Shown piece after piece: positions 63,527 to 64,000 of a stretch of 64,000 bases of DNA. Every line of letters starts with the position of its first letter. The first letter of the stretch is position 1. Location of the stretch: the NCBI RefSeq assembly GCF_019511605.1, contig NZ_JAEUAV010000008.1, positions 1 through 64,000 of the forward strand. The letters are read 5' to 3'. The translations under genes were made by a program, and so were the position numbers. The DNA comes from Paraburkholderia phenoliruptrix. GTDB taxonomy: Bacteria > Pseudomonadota > Gammaproteobacteria > Burkholderiales > Burkholderiaceae. The notes under the pieces are model-generated. The model did no database searches. It was not told the origin of the DNA and saw nothing but the letters and a program-made list of their open reading frames with translations.

Positions 63527-64000
63527 TCAACCGCCCGAGTAAATCGGGCCCTGTCCACCCGGTGTGAATTGCGGGAATGACTCGCTGTGCGACGGAGCCG
63601 GCGCCGCTTGTGGCCGCGCCGCTGAAGCCGTTGCCGGCTCGCGCAGCGTAAGCGCGCTGTCCGCGGTGATCGGCACGCTGGGCTTGGCGAGCAGTTCCGT
63701 CTTTCGCATCGACCCTACCGAGGTGCCGAAGTAGTAGCCGATGATGCTTATCCACGCCGTACCCAACGCTCCGACGACGACGTTGACGAGATCCTTGTTC
63801 GTGCCTGGCAGCGGCTGAAAGGCCATCAGCAGCAGAATGCCGAAGAAGCCGGCGGTGACCGCCATCGCAAGGACTTTGGGTACCCAGTCCCTGGTGCTGA
63901 TTCCCATTGCGCGCGCGTCGGCCCTATCGGCGGCCTGGATACGCGCCATATCGCTTTCATGCGCGAGGCTCGCCTGCGCGGCAGTGACCATCAACTGTTG
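63527..64000 (-). CDS. phage-like two-helix membrane protein (partial)
   Basis: At least 155 residues, running to the window edge; a TTG/ATG pair at 63994-63991 may or may not be the start. Charged helical N-terminus, two transmembrane helices (VLAMAVTAGFFGILLLMAF; LVNVVVGALGTAWISIIGYY) followed by FGTSVGSMRKTELLAK, a pattern typical of small phage or holin-like membrane proteins. The Ala/Pro/Ser-rich tail ends at 63527, at the edge of the broken MaoC gene. Confidence 0.55.
   Translation of the reverse strand, partial: QQLMVTAAQASLAHESDMARIQAADRADARAMGISTRDWVPKVLAMAVTAGFFGILLLMAFQPLPGTNKDLVNVVVGALGTAWISIIGYYFGTSVGSMRKTELLAKPSVPITADSALTLREPATASAARPQAAPAPSHSESFPQFTPGGQGPIYSGG

Overview
The window looks like a chromosomal segment of a Burkholderia/Paraburkholderia-type betaproteobacterium. 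The evidence is high GC with strong third-position GC bias, the 5' end of a betaproteobacterial 16S rRNA gene at the left edge, and typical Burkholderiales families (DUF4148, CHASE2 kinases, GlxA-type regulators, a MocR regulator, Aer-like chemoreceptors). No tRNA, CRISPR array or intact insertion sequence was seen.

Layout. 1-420: 16S rRNA start, leader and a strong rRNA promoter, all reading left. 724-12268: a divergent cobalamin (vitamin B12) locus. Leftward run cobW, cobN and a chlI/chlD chelatase gene whose VWA half is reached by a probable programmed -1 frameshift; rightward run cobA, cobE, cobO, cobB, bluB. Each arm starts with its own cobalamin riboswitch. 12317-17793: a two-component operon (OmpR-type regulator, LysM/FecR periplasmic protein, CHASE2-PAS histidine kinase, DUF4136 lipoprotein). 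18708-23685: methyltransferase, GlxA and LysR regulators, MFS exporter, alpha/beta hydrolase. 24219-26788: envelope genes (RlpA-like, LysM/M23 lipoproteins, a small His/Lys/Ala-rich secreted protein) around an 8-bp tandem array. 27005-30682: a SWIM/SNF2 helicase. 31002-33772: an ECF sigma factor with two anti-sigma-like membrane proteins and a DUF4148 protein; four copies of one GGAATA-N16/17-GTTTGC-type motif precede these genes. 33795-36119: AraC regulator, NmrA-like protein and a 53-residue membrane protein. 36394-46918: a co-directional import system (TonB-dependent receptor, ExbB, ExbD, TonB, YejA, YejB, YejE, YejF). 48058-49148: small hypothetical protein and a lipocalin.

49178-59062 is the most interesting region: a ten-gene, translationally coupled operon. 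Its first eight genes form the Nit1C/MSMEG_0565-0572 nitrilase cluster, linked in the literature to nitrogen starvation and cyanide assimilation. Fused onto its end are an LnmK/Pnap_2097-like double hot-dog protein and a B12-dependent methylmalonyl-CoA-mutase-like enzyme. A good sigma-54 promoter lies in front, and a divergent MocR regulator (59481-60872) faces it.

The right end (61067-64000) holds an Aer-like receptor with a small upstream reading frame, then a decayed mosaic: a CoA-transferase remnant with an internal stop, a 5'-truncated MaoC hydratase, and a phage-like membrane protein running off the edge. Short tandem repeats with different 7-12-bp units recur through the window, several within or next to gene ends; three of them can form G-quadruplexes.
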